Notes: a model not told the origin generated them from the sequence alone. A DNA stretch of 64,000 nt from Caulobacter sp. RHG1 (GCF_013181195.1 NZ_SMZP01000001.1:620001-684000), one strand, 5' to 3'; shown: positions 9,081 to 20,850, numbered from the stretch's first letter. Numbers and translations are program-made.

Positions 9081-9166
9081 TTCCCGCCCCTTTACGCGTA
9101 CTTCAAAGGAAGACGGGGACCGCCGCAAGCGCGGCGATCCCCTCCCCTGCCTCCAGGACTTCCGAT

Positions 9167-12100
9167 CTAGAAGCGGTAGCGGGCGCCGAGCAGGAAGCGG
9201 CGGTCCAGCTCCTGGGCGAACCACAGCTGGTTCGGGTCGCGGCCGTAGGTCCGCAGGCTCTCCTTGGTCAGGTTGATGCCTTCCAGCGAGACCGCCAGCT
9301 TTTCCGTCACGTCATAGCTGACGTTGAAATCCAGCTGACCGAACGGCTCCACATAGACGGGGTTACGCCCGTTGCCGCGGTTGGTCGATTGCAGGAACCG
9401 GTCACGCCAGTTGTAGGCAAGCCGCGCGGACAGACCGTACTTGTCGAAGATCAGGGTGGCGTTGGCGGTGTCCGACAGGCCCAGCAGAGCGAACTGGTCC
9501 TGACTGGGCGGCGCGCCGTTGTCGAACTCGACGTCGCCGCGCACCATCGTATAGGCCGCCGAGACGCCGAAGCCCGTATCGCCGAAGAAGTGCTGGGCGG
9601 CGATTTCGAAGCCGTGGATCTTGCCGGTCTTGTTGTTGATCGGCTTGGCCACCTGGAAGTTCAGCAGCGGATCGGTGCTGTTGGGCGAGATATCGACCGC
9701 CGCCAGGATGGCGTCGACGAAGCCCTGGTTCAGGTCGCCGCCGGCGCCGCGATTGGCCTGGAACTGCGCGGTGGCCGCGGCCGACGAACCCGTGGTCTGC
9801 AACAGGGCCGCCATCGTGAACAGGTTCACGTCGCTTTGGCCGGCGCCGATCGAGTCCAGCAGCGCCTTGGCCTGGGCCGAGCGGGTGCCCGGCGCGCCCG
9901 AGGTCACGTCACGCAGGCCAAACAGGTTCTGCATCACGGTGCCGGTGCCGATGAAGTTGTTCACCCGCTTCTCGAAGAAGCCCGCCGAGATGTAGCTGCC
10001 GGGCTTGTAGTACCACTCCAGCGAGACATCGAAGTTGTCCGAGATCAGCGGTTCCAGGTCCGGGTTGCCCGACGTGCCCAGCGGAACGGCGCCGTTCATG
10101 GTCGGACGCGCAGGCTTCTCCACCGTCTGGGCGGCGAACAGGTTGACGTAGTCCGGCCGAGCGATGGTGCGGCTGAACGAGACGCGGCCGATCAGGTCGT
10201 CGCGAAGATCGACGCTGAAGTCCAGGGCCGGCAGCAGGTTGTTATACTTGCCCTTGCCCGAAAGCGGCTGGAAGGTGCTGGCCGTGTCGATCCGGAAGTC
10301 ATTGTCGGCAGTCCAGACGATGCCGGTCGGCGTGCGGATCTGCGAGGTCGAGGTGACCTTGGTCTGCTCGTAGCGGACGCCGGTGACCAGGGTCGCCGGA
10401 CGGCCGGCCAGCTCCGCCTTCCAGGTCAGCTGTCCGTAGACGGCGGCGATGTCCTCGTCGACGCGGTTGTTGTTCTGGGCGACGATCCGAACCGGATTGC
10501 CCCGGCCGACATAGACCGGCGACAGGGTGTTGTAGAGCTCGACCGCGTCGCTGCGGAACGACACCAGGCCCGGTCCGCTCTGACGCGGATCGAACTTGTC
10601 GAACTTGCAGGCCATGCAGAAGGCCTGGACCAGGTTGCCGGCGTACTGCTTCACGTCGCCGGGGCTGGAGACGCCCCAGCTGCCCAGGTCCTGCTCGGTG
10701 GCGGAGTTGGACTGGGTCATCTGGCTGGTTCGATAGTCCGCCCCGAAGTCCAGGCGGCTGCCGTTGTCGTCGAGATCCCAAGTCAGGTCGGCCCGGATCT
10801 CCTTGACCTCGTGCTGCTGGCGTTGAGTCCAGGTGCGGCCGACCTGGCTGCCCAGATCGCCGACGTCCAGCACGCCGTTGGCGTTGCCGCGCGGAGCCGC
10901 ATCGTTGATCGTGAACGACTGGACCGGGATCTTGCCGCTGTAGTCGACCGAGTGGCTGGAGATGATCGGCGCGGCGATGGCCACGGCGGTCGAGCTGGCG
11001 CCGTTCGGCGAGTTGGGCTTGGAGTCGGCCTTGGAGATATGGCCGTCCACCTTCAGGCGCATGCGGTCAGACAGTTCCCAGTCGGCGTTCAGGCCGAAGG
11101 ACTTCAGGCTGTCCTCATTGCCGCGATACTGCTGCTCGAAGCCCATGTCCTTTGTACCGCTCAGGGTTTCCTGCAGCAGCACGGCCGTCGAGATCACCGG
11201 GTTGTCGTCGAAGGTGACCTTGTCGAACGGCCGGTTGAACCAGTTGGAGCTGTCGTTGCGGCGCTCGAACGCCTTGTTGCGGGCGTAGAGGGCGTCGGCG
11301 GTGATCGTCAGGGTCTCGATCGGACGGAATTGCGCCGTCAACTGACCGTTGATCCGCTCGCGCTGGCCTTGCGAGAAGTGGTAGCGGCTGTCGTTGGGGA
11401 TCGCGACCAGGGCGTCCAGGCTTTTGGGCGCATTGGTGATCTGGGTCGCGCCGCCAGCCCGGACGAAGTTGTTGGCCGGGTCGAGGAACTCGCTGTAGGT
11501 GCGGATGTTCCAGTCGTTCGACGTCGCCGAGCGGCTGGTGAAGTTGCGCTTCTGGTAGCTGCCAAACAGCGCCACGCCGAACTTCTCGCTGTCATCCAGC
11601 CAGTTCAGCAGGCCCGAGACTTCCGGCGTAATCTTCGAGGCGTCCTCCAGTCGCTTGGACATGCTGGTGTCGTAGACGCCCTTGACGCCCATGCTGCCCG
11701 ACAGGCCGTGCTGGCGCGAGTCCAGCGGACGGCGGGTCTTGACGTTGATGGCGGCGCCGATGCCGCCCGACGGCACGGCCGCGCGGCCGGTCTTATAGAC
11801 CTCCAGCGTCGTGACGCCTTCCGACGCCAGGTTCGAGAAGTCGAAGGAGCGGCTGGTGCCCTTGGCGTCGTCCGAGGACTGGTCGCCGCCCACCGTGGCG
11901 ACGTCCGCCGTCGGCATGGTGCGGCCGTTCAGGGTCACCAGGTTGAAGCCGCCGCCGAAGCCGCGGACCGTGACCTGCGAGCCTTCGCCGTTGGTGCGGT
12001 CGATGGACACGCCGGTGATCCGCTGCAACGACTCCGCCAGGTTGGTGTCCGGGAACTTGCCGATGTCCTCGGCGGAGATGGCGTCGACCACGCCGCTGTT

Positions 12101-12268
12101 GGTGCGCTTGATCTCGATCGACCGCTCGAGCGAGGCGCGAATGCCGGTGATGACCACCTCGTCGACGGTGGTGTCGTGGATCTGCTGAGCCGTCGCCGGG
12201 CTGGCCAGAACGGCCGCCGAAATGGCGAGACAAGACGCAGACGCATGGAGGCGACGGAGCCGCTTCAT
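9167..12268 (-). CDS. TonB-dependent receptor (Xanthomonas/Caulobacter type)
   Basis: At 1033 residues this is a large outer-membrane receptor. A signal peptide (CLAISAAVLASPATAQ, cleavage near residue 28) is followed by a TonB box-like DEVVITG. The plug domain includes DIGKFPDTNLAESLQRITGVSI, VTVRGFGGGFNLVTLNGR and the plug-barrel boundary IGAAINVKTRRPLD. The barrel ends in RRFLLGARYRF with the terminal aromatic residue needed for assembly. These features place it in the TonB-Xanth-Caul group, often used for carbohydrates or other complex substrates. It heads the operon with SapC, the cupin protein and the halogenase, so the substrate is probably linked to their chemistry. Confidence 0.95.
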   Translation of the reverse strand: MKRLRRLHASASCLAISAAVLASPATAQQIHDTTVDEVVITGIRASLERSIEIKRTNSGVVDAISAEDIGKFPDTNLAESLQRITGVSIDRTNGEGSQVTVRGFGGGFNLVTLNGRTMPTADVATVGGDQSSDDAKGTSRSFDFSNLASEGVTTLEVYKTGRAAVPSGGIGAAINVKTRRPLDSRQHGLSGSMGVKGVYDTSMSKRLEDASKITPEVSGLLNWLDDSEKFGVALFGSYQKRNFTSRSATSNDWNIRTYSEFLDPANNFVRAGGATQITNAPKSLDALVAIPNDSRYHFSQGQRERINGQLTAQFRPIETLTITADALYARNKAFERRNDSSNWFNRPFDKVTFDDNPVISTAVLLQETLSGTKDMGFEQQYRGNEDSLKSFGLNADWELSDRMRLKVDGHISKADSKPNSPNGASSTAVAIAAPIISSHSVDYSGKIPVQSFTINDAAPRGNANGVLDVGDLGSQVGRTWTQRQQHEVKEIRADLTWDLDDNGSRLDFGADYRTSQMTQSNSATEQDLGSWGVSSPGDVKQYAGNLVQAFCMACKFDKFDPRQSGPGLVSFRSDAVELYNTLSPVYVGRGNPVRIVAQNNNRVDEDIAAVYGQLTWKAELAGRPATLVTGVRYEQTKVTSTSQIRTPTGIVWTADNDFRIDTASTFQPLSGKGKYNNLLPALDFSVDLRDDLIGRVSFSRTIARPDYVNLFAAQTVEKPARPTMNGAVPLGTSGNPDLEPLISDNFDVSLEWYYKPGSYISAGFFEKRVNNFIGTGTVMQNLFGLRDVTSGAPGTRSAQAKALLDSIGAGQSDVNLFTMAALLQTTGSSAAATAQFQANRGAGGDLNQGFVDAILAAVDISPNSTDPLLNFQVAKPINNKTGKIHGFEIAAQHFFGDTGFGVSAAYTMVRGDVEFDNGAPPSQDQFALLGLSDTANATLIFDKYGLSARLAYNWRDRFLQSTNRGNGRNPVYVEPFGQLDFNVSYDVTEKLAVSLEGINLTKESLRTYGRDPNQLWFAQELDRRFLLGARYRF

Positions 12269-12590
12269 AGCCTTCCCCCTAAAGTTTTAGCCCTCTGTGG
12301 GGCGCTGTTATCGTTGTGCGCCGGAAGCCTCCGACCGCTTTCAGCCCCGCGCTCCGGACAACCAGAACAGGTGGGACAAGTTAGCGGTAACACCGGTACG
12401 CCACTGCCGCAATGGCAAAATGACAGCGCAGTCATTCTTTTTCAATGGGCTTTTTTGCCCCTTCTGAAGATTTTGTCTTCAGGACAAATTGAGGCCGTCG
12501 AGACCCGCGTTTAGGCGCTCGACGCACATGATCGCGCTCAAATTGTGCAACTTCGGGGATGGAATTAGCGGCCTGTGGCCGCGCCGTGCG
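12269..12590. promoter_or_regulatory. Intergenic region upstream of the TonB receptor operon
   Basis: This 322-base gap holds no credible gene. It must contain the promoter of the leftward TonB receptor operon and the terminator of the leftward kinase gene. A GC-rich candidate operator, GGTAACACCGGTAC, lies at 12386-12399, built around the palindrome ACCGGT; it is reminiscent of LacI/GntR operators near sugar receptors but is only an imperfect dyad. An AT-rich segment runs from about 12415 to 12490. Confidence 0.35.
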
Positions 12591-14360
12591 TCAGCTTCGA
12601 ACGAGCTTGGCCTGCGCCACCTCGGCCAGCAGCGCGTAGAGCGCCGCGACGTCTAACGGCTTGCGCAGAGCGCCGTCCGCCCCGTCGCCGCGATAGCGCT
12701 CGACGTCCTCGGGAAAGACATTGGCGGTCAGCATCCAGATCGGCGTGCGCCGCCCTCCGCCCTCGGCCTTGCGGATCTCGCGCACCGCTTCGCGGCCGCC
12801 CAGCACCGGCATGTTGACGTCCATCAGGACGAGGTCGAAGCCGCCCGCCCGCCACAGATCCAGCGCCTGCGCCCCGTCCTCGGCGAAGGTCAGATCGACC
12901 GGAGCCCCCTCCAGAGCCAGGGCCAGAACCCGGCGGTTCGCGGCGTTGTCCTCGGCCGCCAACACCCGGATCTCATCAGCGGCGTCCAGCCTCGGCGGGC
13001 GCTCGCGGCGGACGGAGCCGCCCTCCAGCGGCGCATCGAAAGCGAACCAGAACACCGCCCCCACCGGACCACGCGGCGCCCTCTCGGGCGGATCGACGCC
13101 GATCTCGCCGCCCATCAGGGCCACGTTCTGGGCGCAGATCTTCAGGCTCAGGCCCGTACCGCCTTCGGCGCGGCCACGGCGGGTCTGCTCATAGGCCTCG
13201 AACATCATCGCGCGTTCTTCGGGATGGATCGGCGGACCGGTGTCGACCACATCGATCAGCACGCGCACAGCGTGATCCTGGATCACGCCTGCCAACCGCA
13301 CCGTCACCGCTCCGCCGGGCGTCACGACCGCAAGGGCGTTGGAGACCAGGTTCACCAAGGTCTGCTCGACCCGGACAAGGTCGGCCATGACCTGGAACGA
13401 CACCGTCGGATCGGCGTCGTCGAGGGTCAGGGTCACGCCGATCGCGCGCGCATGGCCGCTCCACACCCGGACGACCCCGCGCACGGTCTTGCGCAGGTCG
13501 ACGGGCGAAAGGTCCAGCGCGCCCCGCAACCGATCACCGCGCGCCAGGTCCAGCACTCCGCCCAGGAGGCGGTTCAGGTGCTGGCTGCCTTCCAACACGC
13601 CCTCGGCCAGCTCGGCCTGGCGCGGCGAAAGCGGCTCGCCCCGCAACGCCCGACCAAAGCCGATGATGGCGTTCAAGGGCGTGCGGATCTCATGACTGGC
13701 CACCGCCAGCAGCTCGTCCTTGGAGCGGTTGGCGGCGCGGGTCTCGTTGACCGCCTGGGTCAGGGCGACGTTCTTGCGGGTCAGCTCGCGCATGGCTCGG
13801 GTCAGTGCCCGGTCGGTCGCCTGCTGGCGCGCGGTGACGAGAAGAACGGCCGCCACGAACAGCGTCATCGACAAGGCGTAGGGGCCAGGCTGCAGCGGCG
13901 CGCTCCAGTCGATGGCGATCCAGATCAGGGTCAGGGCCGGCGGGACCACACCCACGACGTAACTGACCCGCGTCAGATGCACCCGCAGCGCCGCGAACAG
14001 CAGGACGCAGATGGCCAGAAGCGCGGACTCCACCAGGGTCTCGGGCTGATCGTAAAGCCGGATCTGCACCGCGATCCAGCAGGCGTTGGTTACCAGCAGG
14101 AGCATCAGGATGTCGGACTGCAGCGCCAGTCGTCTGTGGGCCTTGATCGGGTCCGAATGCCGTACGGCCAGCTCGGTGGCCAGGAACAGCGCGACGTAGA
14201 GGCCCAGCTCCACCGCCCCCAGTAAGGCGATACGCCAGGGTGTGAACATCACCAGCAGCAGGACGAAGCCCGCGACCAAGGCCAGGCGTGACAAGGCGAC
14301 ACCACGCGAATAGCGCACCAGGCCTTCCAGCTGCGTGACGTCCGTCAGCCGCTTAAGCAT
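12591..14360 (-). CDS. Membrane hybrid histidine kinase with C-terminal receiver
   Basis: The 589-residue protein begins with about six hydrophobic segments between residues 24 and 178 and no obvious periplasmic sensor domain. The dimerisation domain has SHEIRTPLNAIIGFGRAL with the phospho-accepting His223. The ATPase domain has NLVSNALAVV (N box), VVDTGPPIHP (a diverged G1 box) and GGTGLSLKICAQNVALMGG (G2). A receiver domain follows with phospho-accepting Asp514 in LMDVNMPVLGG and RKPLD near the end. It lacks a phosphotransfer domain, so it would pass phosphate to a separate protein. It is divergent from the RsaA-domain gene and could control it, but nothing in the sequence proves this. Confidence 0.92.
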   Translation of the reverse strand: MLKRLTDVTQLEGLVRYSRGVALSRLALVAGFVLLLVMFTPWRIALLGAVELGLYVALFLATELAVRHSDPIKAHRRLALQSDILMLLLVTNACWIAVQIRLYDQPETLVESALLAICVLLFAALRVHLTRVSYVVGVVPPALTLIWIAIDWSAPLQPGPYALSMTLFVAAVLLVTARQQATDRALTRAMRELTRKNVALTQAVNETRAANRSKDELLAVASHEIRTPLNAIIGFGRALRGEPLSPRQAELAEGVLEGSQHLNRLLGGVLDLARGDRLRGALDLSPVDLRKTVRGVVRVWSGHARAIGVTLTLDDADPTVSFQVMADLVRVEQTLVNLVSNALAVVTPGGAVTVRLAGVIQDHAVRVLIDVVDTGPPIHPEERAMMFEAYEQTRRGRAEGGTGLSLKICAQNVALMGGEIGVDPPERAPRGPVGAVFWFAFDAPLEGGSVRRERPPRLDAADEIRVLAAEDNAANRRVLALALEGAPVDLTFAEDGAQALDLWRAGGFDLVLMDVNMPVLGGREAVREIRKAEGGGRRTPIWMLTANVFPEDVERYRGDGADGALRKPLDVAALYALLAEVAQAKLVRS

Positions 14361-14583
14361 GCAATCGCCACACCCTCACCTTGCGTAAGCGCTGCTGTCA
14401 TACGGCTGTGATTCGCGCCTTTTCGATCGCCTGAAACGGGAAATTCTGCAGGCGACGCGCTCGACGCGCCTTTGCAAACCCCCAGTTCAGGGGATGTCGA
14501 GGCCTTAACCCCCGATTGTAGAACCGTTTCGGGGCCCAGGGTGACGCGTGGTGCGAGGGGAAGGCTCCGGAGGGAACTCAACC

Positions 14584-15660
14584 ATGGCCGAGCCGACGCT
14601 TCGCGACTTCCAATTCCTGATCCAGCTGGTCGACAGCGGCCTGATCCAGGCCAGCTTCAAGTTCATCGAGCTGCGCGCGTTGCTCAAGAGCTTCAACGTG
14701 CTGACGCCCGACGTCGACGCGGCTCTGGCCCAGGTCGAGGCCAATCCAGCCCTGATCAACCTCGGCGTCCAGACCTTGAAAGACGCGTTGACCAAGTGGC
14801 CGCTGGACACTCCGATCAGCGTCGCATTCGGGGCTGGAACGGGCGGCGGCGGCACGGTCGCCAACCCGATCACCCTGACCGAAGCCCAGATCCAGGACGT
14901 CTACAAGATCATGGCCGGCATCTCGGCCAACTCGTCCAAGGCGCTTTCGGAATTCCTGACCGGCCCCAATGGCGAGAAGGTCGCCAACGCCTTCTACACC
15001 GAGATGAAGGCCCTGGCCGCGCTGCAGGCCGACGTCATCGCCAACAAGATCACCAAGGCCGTCTTCATCGACAAGATGATCGGCTACTCGATCGACACCT
15101 CAGCCCTGGCGCTGCAGGCGATGAACTTCTTCACCGGCAAGACCCCGACCCAGGCGGCGCTGACCGAGCTGATCGACAGCTCGACCAATCCGGCCGACCT
15201 GACCGACTACGCCTATGCGATCTACAACACCGGCAACAAGTACATCGCCTTCGCCATCAACCAGGCCATGAGCGGCACGGGCGCGGCGACCTTCAAGACC
15301 GCTTACGACACCCTGACCTTCCGCGACGCCGTGACCAAGGCCTACGACGCCATCATCGGCAACACCAAGGCCGCGGCGGCCGGGATCAACGTCAATGCTG
15401 CGGTGGACTACATCGTCTCGCAGCAGAGCTACTTCACAACTGCTGGCCACGACGCCCTGGGCGCTAAGGCGGCGATGGCCGGCTTCCTGATGTATGCGGG
15501 GATGGAGGCCAATGTCGGCCATTACAACGAGGCGACCCGCGCCTTTCTGACCAAGGCCTATGACGGCACGGCGACCTACGGCGCCGAGCTGACCTCGACC
15601 AAGGCGGTCGCCCTGGTTGGCCAAGCGGCCGCCTATGACGACGGCATGGTCGCCGCCTGA
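14584..15660 (+). CDS. Protein with a stand-alone RsaA N-terminal (anchor-like) domain
   Basis: This 358-residue protein has no signal peptide and no RTX repeats. Residues ~170-325 can be aligned by eye with the S-layer gene product at the left edge: LQAMNFFTGKTPTQAAL against LATYQFFTGSAPSAAGL, SSTNPADLTD against SSTNTNDLND, KYIAFAINQAMSG against RFINFSINLALGS, and KAYDAIIGNTKAAAAGINVNA against TAYNKIIGNSVAQAAGVDVDA. In RsaA this region binds LPS. The first ~90 residues are a separate helical domain, followed by a Gly-rich linker (GAGTGGGGT). The start ATG at 14584 has GGAGG 10 bases upstream. The function is unknown; it could bind the cell surface or modulate S-layer assembly. Confidence 0.85.
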   Translation: MAEPTLRDFQFLIQLVDSGLIQASFKFIELRALLKSFNVLTPDVDAALAQVEANPALINLGVQTLKDALTKWPLDTPISVAFGAGTGGGGTVANPITLTEAQIQDVYKIMAGISANSSKALSEFLTGPNGEKVANAFYTEMKALAALQADVIANKITKAVFIDKMIGYSIDTSALALQAMNFFTGKTPTQAALTELIDSSTNPADLTDYAYAIYNTGNKYIAFAINQAMSGTGAATFKTAYDTLTFRDAVTKAYDAIIGNTKAAAAGINVNAAVDYIVSQQSYFTTAGHDALGAKAAMAGFLMYAGMEANVGHYNEATRAFLTKAYDGTATYGAELTSTKAVALVGQAAAYDDGMVAA

Positions 15661-15691
15661 CCTCTACGGGGGCAGCCGTAGAGACTTTAGA

Positions 15692-15724
15692 GGCCCGGTG
15701 GCGAAAGCCGCCGGGCCCTTTCTT
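15692..15724 (+). terminator. Rho-independent terminator after the RsaA-domain gene
   Basis: An 11-base-pair GC-rich stem pairs 15692-15702 with 15707-15717 around a GAAA loop, including one G-T pair, and is followed by CTTTCTT. It lies 32 bases after the rightward stop codon and abuts the stop of the convergent regulator gene, so it may serve both. Confidence 0.8.
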
Positions 15725-17128
15725 CTAGAGGCTGTAGGGCACCCAGCGGCGATCGTTCTCCAGCACCTCGAACTTGCGATCGACCGGCGGGAAGGCGCGC
15801 TGGGTGCAGTCGACCCGCTCGCAGATCCGGCAGCTGACGCCGATCGGCGCGGACGGGCCGGCGAGATCCAGCCCGTCGGCATAGACCAGTTGGTCGGCAT
15901 ATTGCGCCTCGCAGCCCAGCCCCAGGGCGTAGCGGCGGTCGGCCTGCAGATAGGCCCCTGAAGGCTTCACCACCCCCTTGGCGATGCAGACGTAACGCAC
16001 GCCGTCGGGCATCTGCGCCAACTGCACCAGCCAGGCGTCGGGCCGGCTGAAGGCGTCGTGGACGTTCCACATCGGGCACGCCCCGCCGAAGCGCGCGAAG
16101 TGGAAGCGCGTAGCGCTGTGACGCTTGGTGATGTTGCCCGCCCGGTCCAGCCGCACGAAGTAGAACGGCACGCCCCGCGCGCCCGACCGTTGCAGCGTGC
16201 TGAGACGGTGGAAGACCTGCTCCAGGCTGGTCTGGAAGATCAGGCTCAACTGCTCGACGTCGTGGCGCACGCGCCGGGCCGTTTCGCGAAAGCGCTCATA
16301 GGGCAGCAGCAGCGCCCCGGCGGCGTAGTTCAAGAGGCCTGTTCGGCAGACTTGAGCGGCGCTCTCGCTGCGGAACGAGGCGGCGGTCAGCTCGGCCTCG
16401 ACCACCTGCGACAGGGTCATGGCGGCGATCTGATAGGCCATCTGGAACGCGCGCGTCGCCGCCGGCTGGGACGCGCCCAACAGCAGCGTCCGAGTCTCGG
16501 GATCATAGCGGCGAAGCAGATCGAACTCGCGCGAGCGCTCTGTCGTGACCCCCAGGGCCGCGAGCCGCCGTTCCAGCGCCGCCTCGACGCCCGCGCCCTC
16601 CTCCAGGCCCAGCTCGCCGGCCAGGGCCTCGGCAGCCAGATCAAGGGCGTGAATGTAGTTGTCCTTGTAGTGGAAGAAGTCGCGGACCTCCTCGTAGGGC
16701 AGCAGCGCGCTGGCCGCCCCGCGCTCGTCCAGCGACACCGCCTCTTCCGTCTGCTTGAGGCGCTCGTCCAGCTGGCGATAGGCGCGGTGCAAGGCGAGAT
16801 AGGCGCGGGCGAACTGCGGGGCGTTGGTCACCACCTGCTTGATCTCGCCAAGGCCCGGCGCGTCCTCGCCGCTGACCGGATCAGCGGCGGCCTCGCGAAG
16901 GTCGGCGATCAGGCGCTGGTCGTCGGCGGCGTCCAGGGCCGCGGCGTCGACCTCGAACACCCGCATGGCGTCGATCAGCACCCGCGCGGTGACGGGCCGC
17001 TGATTGGCTTCCAGTTGCGACAGATAGCTGGGCGACAGCCCCAGACGCGCTGCGCACACCTCCAGCGTCCAGCTGCGCGCCTGGCGCAACAGCCGCAGTC
17101 GCGGACCGATGAAAAGCTTCTCGCGCAT
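15725..17128 (-). CDS. Short-chain fatty acyl regulator (ScfR family, XRE N-terminus)
   Basis: The 467-residue protein starts [20 protein letters not shown] with an XRE helix-turn-helix ([24 protein letters not shown]). A long domain follows with the peptidase-like pseudo-active region of this family, [20 protein letters not shown]. The C-terminus carries Cys-rich [18 protein letters not shown], the conserved end of ScfR proteins. Related regulators (PccR, MccR, RamB/PrpC regulators) sense short acyl-CoAs and control propionate or acetate metabolism. Here the gene is divergent from pccB/pccA, which strongly suggests it controls propionyl-CoA carboxylase. The longer open frame upstream of the ATG at 17128 is read-through across pccB and not real. 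Confidence 0.9.
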   Translation of the reverse strand: MREKLFIGPRLRLLRQARSWTLEVCAARLGLSPSYLSQLEANQRPVTARVLIDAMRVFEVDAAALDAADDQRLIADLREAAADPVSGEDAPGLGEIKQVVTNAPQFARAYLALHRAYRQLDERLKQTEEAVSLDERGAASALLPYEEVRDFFHYKDNYIHALDLAAEALAGELGLEEGAGVEAALERRLAALGVTTERSREFDLLRRYDPETRTLLLGASQPAATRAFQMAYQIAAMTLSQVVEAELTAASFRSESAAQVCRTGLLNYAAGALLLPYERFRETARRVRHDVEQLSLIFQTSLEQVFHRLSTLQRSGARGVPFYFVRLDRAGNITKRHSATRFHFARFGGACPMWNVHDAFSRPDAWLVQLAQMPDGVRYVCIAKGVVKPSGAYLQADRRYALGLGCEAQYADQLVYADGLDLAGPSAPIGVSCRICERVDCTQRAFPPVDRKFEVLENDRRWVPYSL

Positions 17129-17269
17129 CTTCACAACTTTGCAAATTTGCAGATCCGAGCGTCGCAACCTCGCTGCGAACGCCCGATTTACGGCGTATTT
17201 TGGGGCGTCAATCTGGACGAGTTTTCCAACTTCGCCAATTTTCAATTTGCGGACGCCTTCACAGGCCGC
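17129..17269. promoter_or_regulatory. Divergent control region of the ScfR regulator and pccB
   Basis: This 141-base region contains TTTGCAAATTTGC at 17138-17150. TTTGCAAA is the half-site I recall for the related regulator PccR of Rhodobacter, where two such sites are four bases apart. Here the second copy is directly abutting and truncated. A further AT-rich block (CCAATTTTCAATTTGC) lies at 17235-17250. Binding of the divergent ScfR protein here is an inference. Confidence 0.5.
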
Positions 17270-18844
17270 ATGCTCGAAGAACCCTGTCTTCCCATTGCGA
17301 GATCGTATCCGGTGCAGCGCATCCTCGAAGAACTCGACCGTCGTCGCGAACAGGCCAAGGCTGGCGGCGGCGAGAAACGGGTCGCGGCCCAGCACGCCAA
17401 GGGCAAGCTGACCGCCCGCGAGCGCATCGATCTCCTGCTGGACGAAGGCTCGTTCGAGGAGTTCGACATGTTCGTCGAGCACCGCTGCGCCGACTTCGGC
17501 ATGGAGAGCCAGAAGGTCCCCGGCGACGGCGTCGTCACCGGCTGGGGCACGATCAACGGCAAGGTCGTCTACCTGTTCTCCAAGGACTTCACGGTGTTCG
17601 GCGGCAGCCTGTCGAACGCCCACGCCCAGAAGATCATCAAGGTCCAGCGCCAGGCCATGAAGGTCGGCGCGCCGATCATCGGCCTGTTCGACGCAGGCGG
17701 GGCGCGCATCCAGGAGGGCGTCGACAGCTTGGCCGGCTATGCCGACATCTTCCTGGAAAACACCCTGGCCAGCGGCGTCATCCCCCAGATCAGCGTGATC
17801 ATGGGCCCCTGCGCCGGCGGCGACGTCTATTCGCCCGCGATCACCGACTTCATCTTCATGGTCAAGGATACGAGCTACATGTTCGTGACCGGCCCGGACG
17901 TCGTGAAGACAGTCACCAACGAGGTCGTCACCGCCGAGGAACTGGGCGGGGCCCGCGTTCATGCCGCCAAATCTGGCGTGGCCGAAGGCGCGTTCGAGAA
18001 CGATCTCGAGGCCCTGACCCAGGTGCGCCGCCTGATCGACTTCCTGCCCTCGTCCAACCGCGAGCCCGCGCCCGAGCGCGAGAGCTTCGACGAGGCCTAT
18101 CGCGAGGAGGCCAGCCTCGACACCCTGATCCCGGCCGACGCCACCAAGCCCTACGACATGAAGGAGCTGATCCTGAAGATCGTCGACGAGGCCGACTTCT
18201 TCGAGATCAGCAGCGAGTGGGCCAAGAACATCGTCTGCGGCTTCGCCCGCATGGACGGCGAGACGGTCGGCATCGTCGCCAACCAGCCCCAGGTGCTGGC
18301 CGGCGTGCTGGACATCGACAGCTCGCGCAAGGCGGCCCGCTTCGTACGCTTCTGCGACGCCTTCAGCATCCCGATCATCACCCTGGTCGACGTGCCGGGC
18401 TTCATGCCGGGGACCAAGCAGGAGTACGGCGGCCTGATCAAGCACGGCGCCAAGCTCTTGTTCGCCTATGCCGAGGCCACCGTGCCGAAGATCACCGTCA
18501 TCACCCGCAAGGCCTATGGCGGCGCCTATGACGTGATGAGCTCCAAGCACCTGCGCGGCGACCTCAACTACGCCTGGCCGACCGCCGAGATCGCGGTGAT
18601 GGGGGCCAAGGGCGCGGTCGAGATCATCTTCCGCCAGGAGGCCAAGGACCCCGAGGCCCTGGCCGTGCGCGAGGCCGAGTACAAGGACCGCTTCGCCAAC
18701 CCGTTCGTCGCCGCTCAGCGTGGCTATGTCGACGACGTGATCATGCCGCACGGCACGCGTCGCCGCATCGTCAGAGGCCTCAAGAGCCTCAAGGGGAAGG
18801 AACTCTCCAACCCCTGGAAAAAACACGACAACATCCCGCTGTAG
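17270..18844 (+). CDS. pccB: Propionyl-CoA carboxylase beta subunit (carboxyltransferase)
   Basis: The 524-residue product is a classical acyl-CoA carboxyltransferase. The N-terminal half includes [45 protein letters not shown] and [18 protein letters not shown]. The C-terminal half has [20 protein letters not shown] and [19 protein letters not shown]. These fit PccB better than acetyl-CoA carboxylase. With PccA it converts propionyl-CoA to methylmalonyl-CoA. The chosen ATG at 17270 gives about 14 residues more than usual; a GTG at 17312 ([11 protein letters not shown]) would give the typical length. pccA starts 8 bases after its stop. Confidence 0.93.
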   Translation: MLEEPCLPIARSYPVQRILEELDRRREQAKAGGGEKRVAAQHAKGKLTARERIDLLLDEGSFEEFDMFVEHRCADFGMESQKVPGDGVVTGWGTINGKVVYLFSKDFTVFGGSLSNAHAQKIIKVQRQAMKVGAPIIGLFDAGGARIQEGVDSLAGYADIFLENTLASGVIPQISVIMGPCAGGDVYSPAITDFIFMVKDTSYMFVTGPDVVKTVTNEVVTAEELGGARVHAAKSGVAEGAFENDLEALTQVRRLIDFLPSSNREPAPERESFDEAYREEASLDTLIPADATKPYDMKELILKIVDEADFFEISSEWAKNIVCGFARMDGETVGIVANQPQVLAGVLDIDSSRKAARFVRFCDAFSIPIITLVDVPGFMPGTKQEYGGLIKHGAKLLFAYAEATVPKITVITRKAYGGAYDVMSSKHLRGDLNYAWPTAEIAVMGAKGAVEIIFRQEAKDPEALAVREAEYKDRFANPFVAAQRGYVDDVIMPHGTRRRIVRGLKSLKGKELSNPWKKHDNIPL

Positions 18845-18852
18845 GTGCGACC

Positions 18853-20849
<1,997 letters not shown>

Positions 20850-20850
<1 letters not shown>

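Noticed and set aside
9389..12514. A 1041-codon open frame on the plus strand opposite the TonB receptor
   Set aside because: It is antisense to an unmistakable receptor gene, has low-complexity Arg/Gly/Ala/Val/Gln composition and no domain. GC-rich codon bias opens such frames routinely here.
17129..18826. Upstream extension of the ScfR regulator frame through pccB
   Set aside because: The region encodes pccB on the other strand; the XRE domain starts right at the ATG at 17128.
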